Assembly (NCBI RefSeq): GCF_019656215.1
Contig: NZ_BPLK01000002.1
Location: 62,001 to 126,000 of the forward strand
Length of the DNA: 64,000 nucleotides
Direction: 5' to 3'
Origin: Apilactobacillus zhangqiuensis
Lineage (GTDB): Bacteria; Bacillota; Bacilli; Lactobacillales; Lactobacillaceae
This document shows positions 8,083 through 15,434 of the stretch, in pieces (position 1 is the stretch's first letter; every line of letters begins with the position of its first letter). The notes beneath the pieces are model-generated. The model saw nothing but the letters and a program-made list of their open reading frames with translations, had not been told where the DNA came from and did no database searches. A program made the position numbers and the translations under genes.

Positions 8083-8214
8083 AATATGAAACCTCCTTGC
8101 ACATATCGTGCGTTATAAAATCTTAATGTATCAAAAGCCTGAATCAAGGGGTCATTTCATAAAACTATAAAACAAGTAACCTTAACAATCGAAACTATGT
8201 AACACATTGGTAAT

Positions 8215-8243
8215 AATATACCCGAAATAGGGGGTGATGTCAA
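8215..8243 (-). promoter_or_regulatory. Consensus promoter of the cold shock gene
   Basis: On the minus strand TTGACA (8238-8243) and TATATT (8215-8220) are spaced by exactly 17 bases. The transcript would start near 8208 and carry a leader of about 125 bases. Confidence 0.85.
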
Positions 8244-8446
8244 CTAATATAAGAATAATATTTTTATTTATTTTTAATAATAGACGACTAGTACAAACCG
8301 TTGATACAAAGGCGTTTATCGTCATATAAAGGGCGCTAATTCTTAAAAAGCAACGAAAAAATTTTTAAAAAATAATTTTAAAATACACGAACGATTATAA
8401 TTTTTTAATGTTAAATATACGTAAATTCTTTATAGTGTAAATTTGC

Positions 8447-8463
8447 TTCTAAATCATTTAGAA
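8447..8463. promoter_or_regulatory. Perfect 17-bp palindrome upstream of the NQO-like gene
   Basis: TTCTAAAT-C-ATTTAGAA is a perfect inverted repeat with 8-base arms and a single central base, ending 30 bases before the start codon. A weak TATAGT -10 box (8431-8436) lies just upstream, so a bound protein would block the promoter start region. The regulator is unknown. The rest of the 8244-8493 gap is AT-rich with no open frame or other structure that I can see. Confidence 0.5.
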
Positions 8464-8493
8464 TGGTGTTATTAAAGAAACGAGGGAACGAAT

Positions 8494-9198
8494 ATGAAAA
8501 CTTTGGTGTTAGTATCACATCCTGAATATGATAATTCAATGACCGAAGCATTCTTAAAACAATGCCAATCTGACATTGAAAATGTTGATTGGGTCGTATT
8601 GGATAAAATTCAAAATAATTTTAGTTTTGATAAAGAACAAGAACAAGACAGACTAACTCAATATGATCGCATACTATTTCAATTTCCTATGTATTGGTAT
8701 AGTGCGCCCGCATTGATGAAAAAATATGAAGACGATGTTTTTACCAAGAAATTTATCGCCTTTGAACAGGAAGGTAAGTTGGAGGGAAAAGAAATGGGGA
8801 TTATTACCACATTAGGTGATCCAATCAAAGACTACCAAGTCGGCGGTAGAGAAGGTTTTAGCATTTCAGAATTATTGAAACCTTATCAAGCGATTGCACA
8901 AAGAGGACAAATGAAATTCTTGAAACCATTTGTGATTTCACAATTCGCATACATGACTGATGTCCAAAAACAAAAGTTATTGATTGATTACCGAAGTTAT
9001 CTAACCAATGATAACTTCGATAGTTTCACTAGCATGCAAAAGTGGTACATCGAACAACTTCGTGTTTTAAAGGAATCCCTAGATGATGATAAAAAGGCAC
9101 AAATGGATATCTTAATCGACTACCTTCAATCTAACTATGATCAATTAGATGAATTAAAGTGGGAAATTGATCTAATCAAGAAGGAGGATGATGAATAG
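8494..9198 (+). CDS. NAD(P)H dehydrogenase (quinone)-like flavoprotein
   Basis: A 234-residue flavodoxin-fold protein of the NQO/MdaB/KefF type. The N-terminal beta strand LVLVSHPEYDNSMTEAFL (residues ~4-21) is the FMN/FAD phosphate-binding loop, and ILFQFPMYWYSAPALMKKYED (~60-80) is the classic active-site segment of two-electron quinone reductases. It likely reduces quinones or azo compounds with NAD(P)H. The C-terminal ~50 residues are a charged helical extension. The gene ends in TAG which overlaps the GTG start of a 59-residue ORF, so the two are translationally coupled. A perfect palindrome upstream may be the operator. Confidence 0.8.
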   Translation: MKTLVLVSHPEYDNSMTEAFLKQCQSDIENVDWVVLDKIQNNFSFDKEQEQDRLTQYDRILFQFPMYWYSAPALMKKYEDDVFTKKFIAFEQEGKLEGKEMGIITTLGDPIKDYQVGGREGFSISELLKPYQAIAQRGQMKFLKPFVISQFAYMTDVQKQKLLIDYRSYLTNDNFDSFTSMQKWYIEQLRVLKESLDDDKKAQMDILIDYLQSNYDQLDELKWEIDLIKKEDDE

Positions 9199-9377
9199 TG
9201 GCTAGTCAAAATGAATGGTTGAATCAACAAATTGAAGAAATGAAAAAATACGAAACCAGTTTTAAATTGTTATCCTTCCTAGATGGAATTAAGGATATTA
9301 ATCAAGAACAACAAAAAAGACTCCAACAAGCCCAAGACGAATTGGACGGTAGAATGTGGAGTCCTGATAAATGGTAA
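9198..9377 (+). CDS. Small 59-residue protein coupled to the NQO-like gene
   Basis: The GTG start at 9198 shares its first G with the TAG stop of the preceding gene, ten bases after an AGGAGG site at 9182-9187. The product is highly polar (ASQNEWLNQQIEEMKKYE at the start; QQKRLQQAQDELDGR near the end) and is likely one or two amphipathic helices. It ends with MWSPDKW. No family is recognised. The stop/start overlap and the shared terminator point to stoichiometric production with the flavoprotein, perhaps as a partner or stabilising subunit; this is inference. Confidence 0.65.
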   Translation: MASQNEWLNQQIEEMKKYETSFKLLSFLDGIKDINQEQQKRLQQAQDELDGRMWSPDKW

Positions 9378-9378
9378 T

Positions 9379-9408
9379 AAAAAAGACCCGCGGATGCGAG
9401 TCTTTTTT
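9379..9408. terminator. Bidirectional terminator
   Basis: AAAAGACCCGC pairs with GCGAGTCTTTT around a four-base loop. It lies between convergent genes and has A and T tracts on both sides. Confidence 0.8.
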
Positions 9409-9409
9409 A

Positions 9410-10210
9410 TTATTGAGCCCAGTGATTAATTGGACCAAATTTGTGAGCAACTGAAATTTCGTTTTTGATTGCCTTGTCGACATAGTCGTCAGCAATTCTG
9501 ATAGCATCGGCGATGGAAGTGCCTTTAGCAATTTCAGAAGTAATGGCTGCTGATAGAGAGTCACCAGTACCATTCTTATGTTCTGTATGATAGTAAGGTC
9601 CTTCAATCCAGAAGTTTTCTCCAGATTCTAATAGAACGTAATCCTTAACAACGTCGGTTTCACCAGCGACGTGTTTACCTTTAATAATAACGTTTTTAGC
9701 ACCTAATTCGCGAAGCTTTTTGGCGGCAACCTTGGTGTCTTCGTCTGAATTAATTTCCATGTCAGCTAACTTTTGAGCTTCATAGAAATTAGGGGTCAAG
9801 ACTGTGGCTAAAGGAATTAATTCTTCCTTCAAAGTGTCGTAAGCAGCTTGTTCTAATAACATAGCGCCGTGTTTAGTCATGATAACTGGATCAACAACTA
9901 ATGGACCAAAATCGTATTTCTTGTAGTTTTCAACTACGGTACGAATAAGTTCAGCATCGGCTAACATTCCTGTTTTTGATGCTAAAATCTTAAAGTCATC
10001 AGCTAAGTCTTTGAATTCTTGGTTGATGAATGAAACTGGCATAGAGACACTGTCATGAATACCAAATGAGTTACCTGCAACACACGCTGTAATTACGGAA
10101 GCTCCGTATGTATGGTGCATAAAGAAAGTATGTAAATCGGCTTGCATTCCTGCACTTCCATCACTGTCTGAACCTGCAATGGTTAAAACTTGGGGAAAAT
10201 CATTTGTCAT
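9410..10210 (-). CDS. thiD: Hydroxymethylpyrimidine/pyridoxal kinase (ThiD/PdxK type)
   Basis: A 266-residue ribokinase-fold kinase. It starts with the substrate-binding strand VLTIAGSDSDGSAGMQADLHTF (written in part) where GSDSDGSAGMQAD corresponds to the conserved GSDxSGGAGIQAD of the family, and carries NGTGDSLSAAI at 213-223 with Asp217 as the probable catalytic base in the anion hole. The family phosphorylates HMP(-P) for thiamine or pyridoxal for PLP; several Firmicute members (PdxK, formerly ThiD2) prefer pyridoxal. No other thiamine gene is nearby, which favours a salvage role. Monocistronic, TAA overlaps the shared terminator region. Confidence 0.85.
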   Translation of the reverse strand: MTNDFPQVLTIAGSDSDGSAGMQADLHTFFMHHTYGASVITACVAGNSFGIHDSVSMPVSFINQEFKDLADDFKILASKTGMLADAELIRTVVENYKKYDFGPLVVDPVIMTKHGAMLLEQAAYDTLKEELIPLATVLTPNFYEAQKLADMEINSDEDTKVAAKKLRELGAKNVIIKGKHVAGETDVVKDYVLLESGENFWIEGPYYHTEHKNGTGDSLSAAITSEIAKGTSIADAIRIADDYVDKAIKNEISVAHKFGPINHWAQ

Positions 10211-10305
10211 AAATTGCCACCTCTTATTATTAAATTGAAGTTATTTTAACACAAACTTGTAAATTGTAAACAATATCGATATAATAATGAGTGAATAATT
10301 CTAAT

Positions 10306-10335
10306 TTGCGTTAGGTACCGTCTTTATATTATAAT
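10306..10335 (+). promoter_or_regulatory. Promoter of the 40-residue basic protein gene
   Basis: TTGCGT (10306-10311) and a perfect TATAAT (10330-10335) are separated by 18 bases. The gene start lies about 35 bases beyond the expected transcription start. Confidence 0.7.
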
Positions 10336-10376
10336 GGTACTAATTAATTTATGGTTAACAGGAAGGGGTGTCTCTA

Positions 10377-10499
10377 GTGAGAATTTGTCATCCAAATGGT
10401 GTTCAAGGACGTCGTCCAATCAACAACAACAAGCGTAACAAGAAACAAAAAGAAGTTGCTGACTTACAAAAATTCTTGAAGTCAAAGCCTGCTAAATAA
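10377..10499 (+). CDS. Small basic 40-residue protein
   Basis: A GTG start at 10377 follows the strong GGAAGGGG ribosome binding site. The product begins MRICHPNGVQGRRPINNNK and continues with a lysine-rich stretch (RNKKQKEVADLQKFLKSKPAK), so it is strongly basic with a probable C-terminal helix. It has its own promoter with a perfect -10 box and its own terminator, which supports a real short gene. The composition suggests nucleic acid or ribosome binding, but this is not proven and no family is recognised. It directly precedes the RNase H gene. Confidence 0.65.
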   Translation: MRICHPNGVQGRRPINNNKRNKKQKEVADLQKFLKSKPAK

Positions 10500-10506
10500 T
10501 CTTTTG

Positions 10507-10532
10507 GACTCAGATTTTCTGGGTCTTTTTTT
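10507..10532 (+). terminator. Terminator after the 40-residue gene
   Basis: GACTCAGA (10507-10514) pairs with TCTGGGTC (10518-10525), with one G-T pair, followed by seven T residues. Readthrough could still feed the RNase H gene, which starts 20 bases downstream. Confidence 0.7.
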
Positions 10533-10552
10533 GTACATAAAAGGAGATAAAG

Positions 10553-11917
10553 ATGGCTAGTAAATTTTATGCAGTAAGAAAAGGAAAAAAGCCCGGTATC
10601 TATGGCACCTGGGACGAATGCAAAGCTCAAGTGAATGGATTCGCCGGTGCCGAATATAAAAGTTTTAAGACGCAAAGTGAAGCTAGAGAGTACATGGGAT
10701 TAGCTAAATCAGCAAAGAAACCGGCTACCAAGATGGCTAAGAGTGGATCAATTAGATTGTACAGTGATGGTGGTTCGCGTAACCACGGAAACAAGCTAGG
10801 TCAACACGTTAAAGATGATGATAAGGCAGCTTGGGCGTACCTAATTATCCGCAATGGAAAGAAACATTATGCCTCAGCCGGTGAGTTTGGAGCTACGAAC
10901 AACAAAATGGAAGTCTTAGGGCTAGTTAATGCTTTGAGATATATCATTGACCAGGGATGGCAAAACGAGTCTATCGACGCTATATTGGACTCTAAATACG
11001 TCTTGGATTCGATTACCAAGGGATGGCTAAACTCATGGCGTCGTCGAGGATGGAAGAAAAGCGATGGATCAGTCATTAAAAACAAGAATGAATTTGTGCA
11101 ATTATCCGCACTACTAGGTCAATTTAAGCACTTAAACTTTAAATGGACTAAGGGTCATGCTGAAAATGCTGGAAACAATTTTGTTGATAAACTTTTGAAC
11201 GACACAATGGATGATATGAAATTAAATCATTCAAACAAGACGACTGTTCACTCTTCATTTGAACAACCAAAAACACCTGAAAAAAAGGTCGAAGAAATCA
11301 TTAAGTTGTATGCACATGGCAAGCATATTAATGCTTCTGGTTTGAACCAATACGTCGCAAAAAATGGACCATCGATTTGGGCATACTGTATCGACTTCGA
11401 TGATGAAATGACAAGTGATAGTGGTGGAATGCTAGGAATCAGTAATTCTAAAATGCAATTGATTTCTGTTATCAATGGTTTAAAGAAGTTAATCGAAATG
11501 GACTTGAACCAAAAAACAGTTGAGGTCATCACATCTTCATTGTACGTTTCTCAAACTATAAATGATGGAAAGCTAGCTTATGCGAAAAATCATGGTTGGA
11601 AGGGATTTAATGGCGAAGTCATTACCAATGTTGAAGAAATTAAACAATTAGCGAATGTTTTGGATTCGTTTGAACACATTAAGTTTACTAATGCTAATTT
11701 TGATAATGGTGCTAAGCAAACTTCTTTGATTCAAAAATTGTTAGATGATGAAGTCCAAAAGATTGATCCAACTTTGATTAAGCAGCCTGAACCAAAGGTA
11801 TCGGAAGAAAAACCACAACCAAGAAAAACTGAAACGGCAAAGGAATACATCGACAAGGATAAATCGGTATCAGACATCGAAAAGAGCCTTCGTGATTTGG
11901 GGTTCTTTGATAATTAA
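10553..11917 (+). CDS. rnhA: RNase H1 with caulimovirus-VI domain and a second degenerate RNase H domain
   Basis: A 454-residue protein. Residues 1-50 (KFYAVRKGKKPGIYGTWDEC) are the caulimovirus-VI/RNase H1 hybrid-binding domain. Residues 66-220 are a canonical RNase H1 domain that cuts RNA in RNA-DNA hybrids, with Asp72 (YSDGGS), Glu120 (NNKMEV), Asp146 (LDSKYV), His202 (TKGHAENAGN) and Asp212 (FVDKL). Residues 248-408 repeat the same fold, but the corresponding positions are His255, Gln302, Ser328, Asn392 and Gln404, so this copy cannot be catalytic by the known two-metal mechanism. A charged linker and a C-terminal helix follow. Typical RNase H1 with this N-terminal domain is about 200-300 residues, so the extra domain is the unusual part. 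Confidence 0.9.
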   Translation: MASKFYAVRKGKKPGIYGTWDECKAQVNGFAGAEYKSFKTQSEAREYMGLAKSAKKPATKMAKSGSIRLYSDGGSRNHGNKLGQHVKDDDKAAWAYLIIRNGKKHYASAGEFGATNNKMEVLGLVNALRYIIDQGWQNESIDAILDSKYVLDSITKGWLNSWRRRGWKKSDGSVIKNKNEFVQLSALLGQFKHLNFKWTKGHAENAGNNFVDKLLNDTMDDMKLNHSNKTTVHSSFEQPKTPEKKVEEIIKLYAHGKHINASGLNQYVAKNGPSIWAYCIDFDDEMTSDSGGMLGISNSKMQLISVINGLKKLIEMDLNQKTVEVITSSLYVSQTINDGKLAYAKNHGWKGFNGEVITNVEEIKQLANVLDSFEHIKFTNANFDNGAKQTSLIQKLLDDEVQKIDPTLIKQPEPKVSEEKPQPRKTETAKEYIDKDKSVSDIEKSLRDLGFFDN

Positions 11918-11965
11918 TTTCATATGATACAATAATATTGAATAAGTTATGAAAGCTGGCAAAAT

Positions 11966-12517
11966 ATGAAAACAGAACGTGAAAAAATGACGGCAGGAGA
12001 ACCCTACGAACAATACGACGAAGAGTTACAACAAAGACGTACTTTTGTTCGTAAAGAGTTAAGCGCCATTAATTCACTCTCAGACAATAAAGAACAAAAC
12101 CAACGACTAGCCAAATTATTTGGCGACAGTGGTAAGAATCTATGGATTGAAACTGGCGTCGAATTCGACTACGGATACAACATCCATGTCGGAGACGATT
12201 TTTACGCTAATTACCACTTAACATTGTTGGACACATGCCCAATTACAATTGGAGATCATTGTTACTTTGGTCCAGATGTTGGATTGTACACACCGGTGCA
12301 TCCATTAGATCCGGACCAAAGAAAAGCCGATGTTGAAATGGGTAAATCAATTACAATCGGAGATAATTGCTGGCTAGGAGGACATGTGACAGTATTACCT
12401 GGTGTTACATTAGGTGAAAATGTTGTTGTTGGTGCCGGATCAGTTGTTACCAAATCATTTGGTGACAATGTGGTGATTGTTGGTAACCCAGCTCGTGTTA
12501 TTAAAACTGTAAAATAG
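11966..12517 (+). CDS. maa: Maltose/galactoside O-acetyltransferase
   Basis: A 183-residue trimeric left-handed beta-helix acetyltransferase. The N-terminal Mac domain begins EREKMTAGEPYEQYDEEL, followed by hexapeptide repeats (ITIGDHCYFGPDVGLY, ITIGDNCWLGGHVTVLPG, LGENVVVGAGSVVTKSF). His112 in TPVHPLD matches the catalytic histidine. It transfers acetyl from acetyl-CoA to the 6-hydroxyl of glucose, maltose or galactosides, with a proposed role in detoxifying non-metabolised sugars. Length is normal. It appears monocistronic; I see no clear terminator after it, and the next promoter starts 40 bases later. Confidence 0.9.
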   Translation: MKTEREKMTAGEPYEQYDEELQQRRTFVRKELSAINSLSDNKEQNQRLAKLFGDSGKNLWIETGVEFDYGYNIHVGDDFYANYHLTLLDTCPITIGDHCYFGPDVGLYTPVHPLDPDQRKADVEMGKSITIGDNCWLGGHVTVLPGVTLGENVVVGAGSVVTKSFGDNVVIVGNPARVIKTVK

Positions 12518-12557
12518 GAATTAAAAAAATGCTTTTCAAACGCCTGTACGACCACAT

Positions 12558-12585
12558 TTTACATAAATTGTTATTTGTGTATAAT
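12558..12585 (+). promoter_or_regulatory. Promoter of the BCCT transporter gene
   Basis: TTTACA (12558-12563) and a perfect TATAAT (12580-12585) are separated by 16 bases, giving a leader of about 125 bases that contains the hairpin at 12634-12689. Confidence 0.65.
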
Positions 12586-12633
12586 ATAATTGAAATGCAA
12601 AAATAATTCGAATTTAATTTGTATAACCGTAGA

Positions 12634-12689
12634 AAAGCTGTGCAGATGGTCATTCGTTATATACGAATCACTTATTTGTGCAGCTTTTT
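12634..12689 (+). terminator. Terminator-like hairpin in the BCCT leader
   Basis: AAAGCTGTGCA (12634-12644) pairs with TGTGCAGCTTT (12677-12687) with two G-T pairs, and an inner stem ATTCGT/ACGAAT stacks inside. A T run follows. It lies between the promoter and the gene, so it may attenuate transcription. It could also simply block readthrough from upstream. Confidence 0.6.
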
Positions 12690-12715
12690 GTGTTTAATCT
12701 CAGAGGAGGATTATT

Positions 12716-14341
12716 ATTTTTAAAAGTAAAAATATCGACAAGCTCGTCTTTATTCCTACTGTCGTATTATTTTTAGGGGTTTCAGTATTTTTGATAATTG
12801 GTGGTTCTTCACTTCAAGGACTTCTAAACACCGTATTGAACTGGGTAACCAGTAATATGGGTTGGGGTTACATGTGGATTTACATCATCAATTTCTTGTT
12901 TTTTGTATATTTGATGTTATCAAAGTATGGCAATATTCGTATGGGTGAACCAACGGATAAGCCGGTGTACAAGAACTTCCAATGGGGTTCAATGGTCTTT
13001 GCGACTGCCATCGATGCAAGTATTTTAATGCTTAGCATGGTGGACCCATTGAGATATGTTCAACATCCAGAAGGATCTGTTAAACCATACTCAGTGACTG
13101 CTTACAACTTAGCTCACATGTATGGTCAATACGATTGGGGTCCAATGGCTTGGTTGATGTTTGCGGCACCCACGATTGCTATTGGTTATATGATGTATAA
13201 CAAGAAACGCAAAATTCAATCTCTAAGTGATGCGATTACCATCTTAGATGGTGAAAAACTTTGGCAAAACATTGCCAGAAAAATCGTCAACCTACTAGTA
13301 GTATTTGGAATCATGGGAGGGGTAGGAGCCTCCGTAGGATTGGAAATTCCAATCATTTCTAAGGTCCTAAGTTCCTTAACCGGAATTCCTGATAATCTAA
13401 ATATGAAACTAGGACTATTCTTGGTATTATTCATTATCTTTGCACTAACGGTCTTTAAGGGACTAAATGGTGGGATTGATAAATTAAGTAATGCCCATAT
13501 CTGGACCGCCATTATTTTCCTAGCAATCGTCTTGCTAGTTGGTCCAACCGTATACATTCTAAATTCAGAAACAAACAGTGTCGGATTATTAATTCAAAAA
13601 TTCATTCCAATGAGTATGAATACCGTTCCAAACGGTCGTCCTGGAATCGCCCAACAAGAAACCATTTTCTATTGGGGTTGGTGGTTATCATACATGCCAT
13701 TCATGGGACTATTCATTGCTAAGATTTCCAAGGGACGCACAATCAGACAAATCGTCGTGGGAATGCTTACCTATGGTGCATTGGGATGTATGAGTTTTTA
13801 TGCCGTCTTTGGTGGTTATTCATTATGGCTACAAAAGACCGGTGCATTGAATTTAACGCGTATTTTAAATACGCAAGGTCAAGCTGCCGTTATCTCAGCG
13901 GTACTTGGAACCTTACCTATGAAGTATGTCATGTTTGCATTTTACTTTATTTCATGTTTCATCTTCTTGGCAACCACGATTTCATCGTCAGCATTCGTGC
14001 TTTCTTCATTTACCAGTTTGCCACTTGGTCCTGGTAAAGAACCTAGCCGTGTTAACAGAATGACCTGGGTAGTTGTATTCATCCTATTCTCATTCAGTTT
14101 AGTTGTCGTTGGGGGATTTGAGACAGTTCAAACGTTCTGTACCTTAGCTGGATTCCCATTGATGTTCGTCTGCATCTTGATCATTATGTCAGTCTTTAAG
14201 ATGATTAAAAATGATCCTACCGTAATTAGAAATCCAAGATGGACGCCACGTCGTGGGAAGAAACCAGTTACTGTTGAACGAAAGAGTGCCATCAAGGGTA
14301 AGCTAATCTTATGGCCAAAAAACACAATTAATAGACATTAA
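12716..14341 (+). CDS. BCCT-family betaine/carnitine/choline transporter, apparent ATT start
   Basis: A 541-residue osmolyte transporter of the betaine-carnitine-choline family with 12 membrane helices. The family aromatic box is visible as FYWGWWLSYMPFMGLFIAKISKGRT (written here only in outline: tryptophans around residue 320, then the conserved GRT). The reading frame is open from 12698. The first ATG/GTG/TTG is TTG at 12791, which would delete helix 1. The only strong ribosome binding site, AGAGGAGGA at 12702-12710, is spaced six bases from ATT at 12716, giving MFKSKNIDKLVFIP as the N-terminus. I therefore infer an ATT start. Substrate probably glycine betaine, carnitine or choline. Confidence 0.8.
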   Translation: MFKSKNIDKLVFIPTVVLFLGVSVFLIIGGSSLQGLLNTVLNWVTSNMGWGYMWIYIINFLFFVYLMLSKYGNIRMGEPTDKPVYKNFQWGSMVFATAIDASILMLSMVDPLRYVQHPEGSVKPYSVTAYNLAHMYGQYDWGPMAWLMFAAPTIAIGYMMYNKKRKIQSLSDAITILDGEKLWQNIARKIVNLLVVFGIMGGVGASVGLEIPIISKVLSSLTGIPDNLNMKLGLFLVLFIIFALTVFKGLNGGIDKLSNAHIWTAIIFLAIVLLVGPTVYILNSETNSVGLLIQKFIPMSMNTVPNGRPGIAQQETIFYWGWWLSYMPFMGLFIAKISKGRTIRQIVVGMLTYGALGCMSFYAVFGGYSLWLQKTGALNLTRILNTQGQAAVISAVLGTLPMKYVMFAFYFISCFIFLATTISSSAFVLSSFTSLPLGPGKEPSRVNRMTWVVVFILFSFSLVVVGGFETVQTFCTLAGFPLMFVCILIIMSVFKMIKNDPTVIRNPRWTPRRGKKPVTVERKSAIKGKLILWPKNTINRH

Positions 14342-14348
14342 AGTCGCT

Positions 14349-14393
14349 AAAAGCCACTAATGGATATAAAAAATCCATGAAGTGGCTTTTTTT
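14349..14393 (+). terminator. Intrinsic terminator after the BCCT gene
   Basis: AAAAGCCACT pairs with AGTGGCTTTT, with an inner TGGAT/ATCCA helix, followed by T residues. Confidence 0.8.
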
Positions 14394-14438
14394 GTGATAG
14401 TATTTATATGTTATAAAAAATTAGGAGTTGAAGAGAAT

Positions 14439-15377
14439 ATGGCTAAAAAAGTAATTATTCCCAAAGAATTTGCTCATTATTTAAGCGAACCACTTTGGAA
14501 TTATGGCTTTGAAGTAGTGGAATTAGAAGATCAATACGCAGACTCTCTACTTCAACACAAAGATGCTGATGGAATGGTGCTTAATGCTACTCCATTGAGC
14601 AATGATACTATCGACCAAATGCCTAATCTAAAGGTGATTGCGCGTTTTGGTGTGGGATACGATAATGTCGATTTAAACCACTGTAAGGAATGTGGTATCT
14701 ACGTTACTAATACACCTGGTGGAAATGAAGTTGCGGTTGCTGAATGTGCCGTTACCGATATCTTAATTTTATCTAAGAATCTATACGCAGTTTCTCAAAA
14801 AATGCACGAAGGTGATGACTCATATGCATTCCATCACCCATCACACGATATCAAAGGTAAGACAATTGGGATTGTTGGTTATGGAAACATTGGTCAACAA
14901 GCTGCCAAGATGCTTTCAGGTTTCGGTGTGAATACATTAATCTGGAACAGAAGTCCAAAAACATCAGAATATGGTGAATTTGTCGAATGGGATGAATTAT
15001 TCAAACGCTCTGATTTCGTTTCACTACATCTACCAGCAGTGAAGGGAACCATCGGTTCAGTTAATAAAGAAACATTCAAGATGATGAAGAACTCAGCATT
15101 CATCGTGAACTTTGCCAGAGGTGCGGTAATTAACGAACAAGACATGATTGAAGCCTTGAAGTCTGGTGAAATCGCCGGTGCAGGTCTAGATGTGTTCGAA
15201 AAAGAACCACTTCCTATGGATAGTGAATTAAGAAAACTACCAAACGTCTTTATGACACCACATAACTCAGGATTCTCAGTAGAATCATTTACTAAGATTT
15301 CTAATATGGCAAGTAGTGAAGTTAACCAAGTATTGAAGGGTGAAAAGCCTGAACATTGCGTTAACGGCTTGGATTAA
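14439..15377 (+). CDS. D-isomer-specific 2-hydroxyacid dehydrogenase
   Basis: A 312-residue NAD-dependent dehydrogenase. The Rossmann motif GIVGYGNIG is at 144-152 and the catalytic set is Arg227 (NFARGA), Glu256 (DVFEKEP) and His275 (TPHNSG). It is closest in form to phosphoglycerate dehydrogenase-like short versions without ACT domain, which reduce or oxidise D-2-hydroxyacids. The start ATG at 14439 is used because an upstream in-frame ATG at 14382 falls in the preceding terminator. No serB or serC is adjacent, so a serine-pathway role is unsupported; 2-oxoacid reduction is equally likely. Confidence 0.85.
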   Translation: MAKKVIIPKEFAHYLSEPLWNYGFEVVELEDQYADSLLQHKDADGMVLNATPLSNDTIDQMPNLKVIARFGVGYDNVDLNHCKECGIYVTNTPGGNEVAVAECAVTDILILSKNLYAVSQKMHEGDDSYAFHHPSHDIKGKTIGIVGYGNIGQQAAKMLSGFGVNTLIWNRSPKTSEYGEFVEWDELFKRSDFVSLHLPAVKGTIGSVNKETFKMMKNSAFIVNFARGAVINEQDMIEALKSGEIAGAGLDVFEKEPLPMDSELRKLPNVFMTPHNSGFSVESFTKISNMASSEVNQVLKGEKPEHCVNGLD

Positions 15378-15390
15378 TTAAATTAAAATA

Positions 15391-15430
15391 AAAAAATCCT
15401 CGTAAAAATTATCTTACGAGGATTTTTTTA
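15391..15430. terminator. Bidirectional terminator
   Basis: AAAATCCTCGTAA pairs with TTACGAGGATTTT between convergent genes, with A and T tracts on both sides. Confidence 0.85.
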
Positions 15431-15434
15431 TTGT

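Noticed and set aside
8447-8463. The palindrome as a PerR or Fur box
   Set aside because: Compared with the 7-1-7 PerR consensus TTATAATnATTATAA only about four of seven positions per arm match, so I leave the regulator open.
12791-14341. TTG at 12791 as start of the BCCT gene
   Set aside because: It lies inside the first membrane helix, has no ribosome binding site, and the coding frame with a conserved-looking N-terminus continues upstream to a strong AGGAGG site before ATT 12716.
14382-14438. N-terminal extension of the 2-hydroxyacid dehydrogenase from ATG 14382
   Set aside because: The extension overlaps the preceding terminator hairpin and is hydrophobic and unlike the family; ATG 14439 gives the normal N-terminus.
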